From Parietaria judaica (lineage: Eukaryota > Streptophyta > Magnoliopsida > Rosales > Urticaceae), in contig OX940861.1 in NCBI GenBank assembly GCA_954871525.1, positions 42,855,201-42,919,200 on the forward strand: a stretch of 64,000 nucleotides of DNA, read 5' to 3'. Position numbers and translations under genes: made by a program. The notes below the pieces were generated by a model. The model saw only the letters and a program-made list of their open reading frames with translations, was not told the DNA's origin and did not search any database. Below are positions 60,701 through 64,000 of the stretch, one piece after another; the stretch's first letter is position 1, and each line of letters starts with the position of its first letter.

Positions 60701-63700
60701 AAAGGAGTTGACCAACAACGAAAAGTCAAATAGGTAACCTCAAATTCTTTGGGAACTACTCCTCGGTTTGAAACCTGATGAGTGGGTAGAGGGTATTGAG
60801 GTAATTTCTGCGAAATGTAAAAACACATTAACGAATTATGTAGTGTTGATAGAGTGATACATCACAAATTAATGCAGAAAATAATACATAAGATGATCAT
60901 TAAGTAATTTAAAAAGCAGAGCAGAGCGTGGTCTTGTCATTCTATAGCTTCACAACCCTCATATTCCCAAACAATCTTGAGTTGATGTTTACATGTATAT
61001 GTATTTGTGATCGTAACTAAACTCTTTAAAATTCATGTCTTCAAATTTGATAATTGTGTCAAAGTAATGCTTTCTATTGAATAATCTATAAAAAAAATGG
61101 ATATAAAATGTGTGACATGAATTTACTTGCATTCTTTCCTAAAATATATCTTGCACTAAGAAAAAAATCATTGTATTCAAACAGCTCCAAACAAACAAGT
61201 CTCTAAATTATATTACCTCCGTAGGACTAGCTCCCCACAAGAAGACGCGCATTCTGAATTGAGGAACACCATAAGATCCAGCCGCCATCATCCCAAGCCG
61301 AGCCTGATAATTCATTGAAACAAGACGACCTATAGCGTAGCGACCAAGGAAAGCATCTGCGAACTTAAGAAGGTCCACAACATTTTCCATCAATGTGTAT
61401 CGTGGCTTCAAGAATTCAATAATATCCATGTATATTTTCATTTGGATATTTTTCGTGTCGTTGAGCGGCGAAGTTCTATCTCGAAAACGGTTAAATCCAC
61501 TAATTCCTTGGCATGGAGGACCTCCGCAAAGAAAGTCAACGTCACCCTGTATTTTAGAAAACATATTCAAATGCCGTTATAAATAATAGAACATAAGTGT
61601 AAAAACATGAAGAAGAAAAAAAAAGGATGAGTACAACTTACAGGTAATGGGATCATTTTACTATTGTGTCCAAGTTTAACAAACTCTTTTAGTTTTTCCT
61701 CGCAATCACTGTTGAAATTAATTGAAGTTAGCTATTATTCAATCATGTAAAACAAAAACTAGCGTTATTAGTTTTTCATGTATTTATAATACAAATTATA
61801 ATACATATATACCCTAAACCATCAGCAGGTTCCCATGTGTCTTCGCTCTCATCATAACCCTTCCATCGGACCTAAGTAATTCAATCATTATATCAAAAAC
61901 TAGTCAATTAATTAGTTGATGTTAGATATACATATTAGATGTTGATATACCTTAAAGTGTAATCCTGATTTCTTTACTTTGTTTGGATCCCCGTAACAAA
62001 CTGCCAAAAGTTGTTCTACTTCGAATTCATCTCCAGAAACTGGATCATCATCATCATCATCTTCATCATCTTTGTTGCCACTGCTTACGGTAGTAGAATC
62101 ATCTTCTTGCGGTAGTTTAGAGCCAATCAAGCCAAATCTATTGCATAACTTCTCCCATTCCTTTAGCAAGGAAAGAAAGTCTTCAGCAGGCTCATTCCTT
62201 ACCTGCTCATGGTTTGATATTTCACACTTGTTCTTAATGTTAACACTTTTGTTTAAAATATAAAGATCTAACAAGTAGTATTAATTAATTACCTGAGCTT
62301 CAGGGTGATTTAATTTAAGACTTTCGCAAGCATTCGGATTCATGTCAACAGCCCATTTCTGCATAATGGAAAGAAACCATAAGAGTTTGATTTGAAAATA
62401 TTGATAAAAAAAGAAAAGAATGTACAGAGTAGGAATTTACCGTAACAAGCTTGACTTTAGAAAGCGAAGCGCCAATGCAAAGGCCAGTAGACATCCCGCC
62501 ACACCCAGAATAAAGATCCAAAAGGGTCATTTCAGGTTTTTCAGAATCAACGATCGTAGAATCATGTCCATTAGATAGTTGAACAGGTTCAACTTTATTG
62601 CTTGAACCACTGTCAGTAGATATAGTTGATAAGGCATCACTAGGTTGCCTTTCATAGATTTCCACTTTATCTTCATCTGCAAAGGATACATCAAATATTA
62701 AAAAGCTTATGGTCAAAGAAAACAAGACACAATACTATACAATACGTATGGCAACTTGAGGATAATATAAAATCATCAATGGGAGCATACCATTGCCAAT
62801 GGTCGAAAACGTCAAGTTGGAAAGCGAGTACTTCATGTCATAATACAAATCGCAATCGGGAATCGACTTTTCTTTCGCTTCTAAATCCAACTGAGAAAGC
62901 AAATGAAGCATAATCATAATAGATACGTAGTTATACATATCTACATTAATAGAACATGTTGTCCAACTTACATTGGGTGAAACCTTCGCAATTCGAACTT
63001 TGGAAACAATACAGTCAAGTGAATTAGTGTTCTTCATCTCTGACAGAAAAACTCTTCTCTGCTCAAACATCTTCGCATGCTCTCCAAGATCCTTGATCGC
63101 CTATAAAACAAAACCAACGCCTCGATATCTTCGCAATCTAAAAATAAAATTGTGAATGATAAATGGGGAAAAACCAAGTATACCCCAGTGTCTTGAGCTC
63201 TGTAGAACCATTGGGCTGTGAAGTAGAGCTCGCCGTCGACACCTTCAAAGAACTCGATGATTCTCGAGATATAATCCAGTTGGCCTTCTTCAGCCTATAT
63301 TATCCTCAATTCAGTCAGCCAACTCAAGAACATGGAAATGAAATCGGGAAGAAACTATAAATATTTAAAAATAGTTGAGTGTATTTCCTAACTATATATA
63401 AATGAGATGAATGTAAAACCTCAAGCAATACAATAAATGAATTTATCACCTAAGTATATAATATAGATTTATAACGTAAACCTATAACACAATAGATAAA
63501 TGTATGCACTGTATAATAATTTATAACCTATATTTATACAAAGCAGATAAATATATTGTCTAAACCATACACAGTGAATAAATATAAGTGTATAACCTGG
63601 ACATAAGCATTATCGAAGAGGTTGAAGATGACACCATCAACCATGGCTTGAGAGTAATGGCACTTCGCTTGCCAATCCTCTTCGGCTTCTTCTTCTCTGC

Positions 63701-64000
63701 AAAGTATGAATCTTCGCAAAATCAACTCAAAAATAACCTTGAAAACTCCTAAATAAAAACACAAATTGCAGAACATTTCTCACCCGTTTGGTTTCGACGA
63801 TGGCTTGCTCTGCAAAAAAAAAAATCAAAACTTCAGAGAACAGGAAATGACGATCCTGAGCTGTAAAAAAATAAAGCACATACCTTTGCCTGGTACCGTC
63901 TCGGCCAGCGCTCAACCGCCTCGCTCGGGGGAATCGGCGAGCCGACGAAGCTCGACTCGGACTCCGCGAGGTGGCGCTTCGCCGGCTTCGGAGCCACGGG
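57789..64000 (-). CDS. CMT3: Chromomethylase (CMT3-like DNA cytosine methyltransferase), 5' end cut
   Basis: Twenty-one exons from the right edge: 63884..64000 (cut), 63784..63809, 63597..63696, 63184..63294, 62972..63100, 62791..62890, 62441..62676, 62293..62358, 61951..62202, 61813..61871, 61642..61708, 61217..61546, 60739..60807, 60572..60658, 60397..60484, 59966..60081, 59775..59879, 59646..59689, 59485..59554, 58546..58649, 57789..57930. They join in frame into 805 visible residues. A BAH domain is followed by methyltransferase motif [16 protein letters not shown] (about 246-260), an acidic Asp run, the chromodomain with [19 protein letters not shown] (376-394), the catalytic [15 protein letters not shown] and C-terminal [17 protein letters not shown]. 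The chromodomain between catalytic motifs is diagnostic. CMT3 maintains CHG methylation at H3K9me2 chromatin; the role is inferred. Confidence 0.93.
58103..58292 (-). mobile_element. tRNA-derived SINE in the last chromomethylase intron
   Basis: An 18-bp exact duplication TTGGATTATAATACAATT (58085-58102 and 58293-58310) flanks it. On the minus strand it begins CCAAGCTTGCTTGGCC with A-box TGGCCAAGTGGTGACC and B-box ATGGGTTCAAACCC about 40 bp later, and ends in an A-rich tail (T-rich on plus, 58103-58119). 190 bp. Confidence 0.9.
58727..59406. mobile_element. GC-rich hAT-type MITE in a chromomethylase intron
   Basis: 680 bp flanked by the exact 8-bp duplication TAAAAAAT (58719-58726 and 59407-59414). 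Ends CATTGTTGTGAAAAACG and, inward from the right, CAATGTTGTGAATAACG. The arms share GATATTGAGGCGCGCCTCAG, GTGAGGCGGAGGGT and CCTCGAGGC blocks with 45641..46121; the AT-rich middle differs. Confidence 0.9.

Noticed and set aside
1..64000. A bacterial-type defence or biosynthetic gene cluster
   Set aside because: All genes are ordinary plant genes with introns and unrelated functions; nothing suggests co-regulation or a shared pathway.

Overview
This window is nuclear DNA from a flowering plant, most likely a eudicot. The genes carry many short introns, the intergenic DNA is AT-rich, and plant-type transposable elements (gypsy retrotransposons, hAT and Mutator-like MITEs, tRNA-derived SINEs) fill much of the space. 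Seven protein-coding genes can be modelled exon by exon with frame-consistent splice sites: a plastid CAAX-type protease (minus, cut by the left edge), a PMT2-like putative pectin methyltransferase (plus), a phytochrome kinase substrate (PKS) protein (plus), a sphingoid base C4-hydroxylase (minus), origin recognition complex subunit 6 (minus), an HGH1-like armadillo protein (minus) and a CMT3-like chromomethylase (minus, cut by the right edge). The boundaries are my own predictions from reading frames and splice signals; no transcript data were used.

Layout. 1-1.6 kb: CAAX protease. 1.9-10.2 kb: intergenic DNA with hAT-type elements and old repeats. 11.1-18.5 kb: a Mutator-like inverted-repeat element split by a 6.9 kb Tat-lineage gypsy retrotransposon. 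18.8-19.8 kb: another hAT element. 20.8-24.2 kb: PMT2-like gene. 24.2-30 kb: intergenic DNA with an LTR-like sequence and a SINE. 30-31.7 kb: PKS gene. 31.9-39.7 kb: a chromovirus-type gypsy element with 2.16 kb LTRs that are nearly identical, although its coding region is decayed and lacks gag. 39.7-44.6 kb: gene-poor. 44.7-47.1 kb: hydroxylase with MITEs in its intron. 47.3-49.3 kb: a foldback MULE-MITE and a SINE carrying a second MITE. 50.3-52.3 kb: ORC6. 53.8-56.8 kb: HGH1. 57.8-64 kb: chromomethylase with a SINE and a hAT MITE in its introns.

How the genes relate. They do not form a pathway: they cover plastid proteolysis, cell-wall methylation, light signalling, sphingolipid synthesis, replication licensing, translation-factor folding and DNA methylation. 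Their order is informative. From memory, the nearest Arabidopsis relatives of the CAAX protease, PKS, hydroxylase and HGH1 genes are neighbours near At1g14270-At1g14300, and those of PMT2 and ORC6 are neighbours at At1g26840-At1g26850. The window interleaves the two sets, as expected if it keeps an order that Arabidopsis split between duplicated segments. I found no CRISPR array, operon, defence island or clearly undescribed system. The most interesting content is the transposon layering and its relation to the genes.
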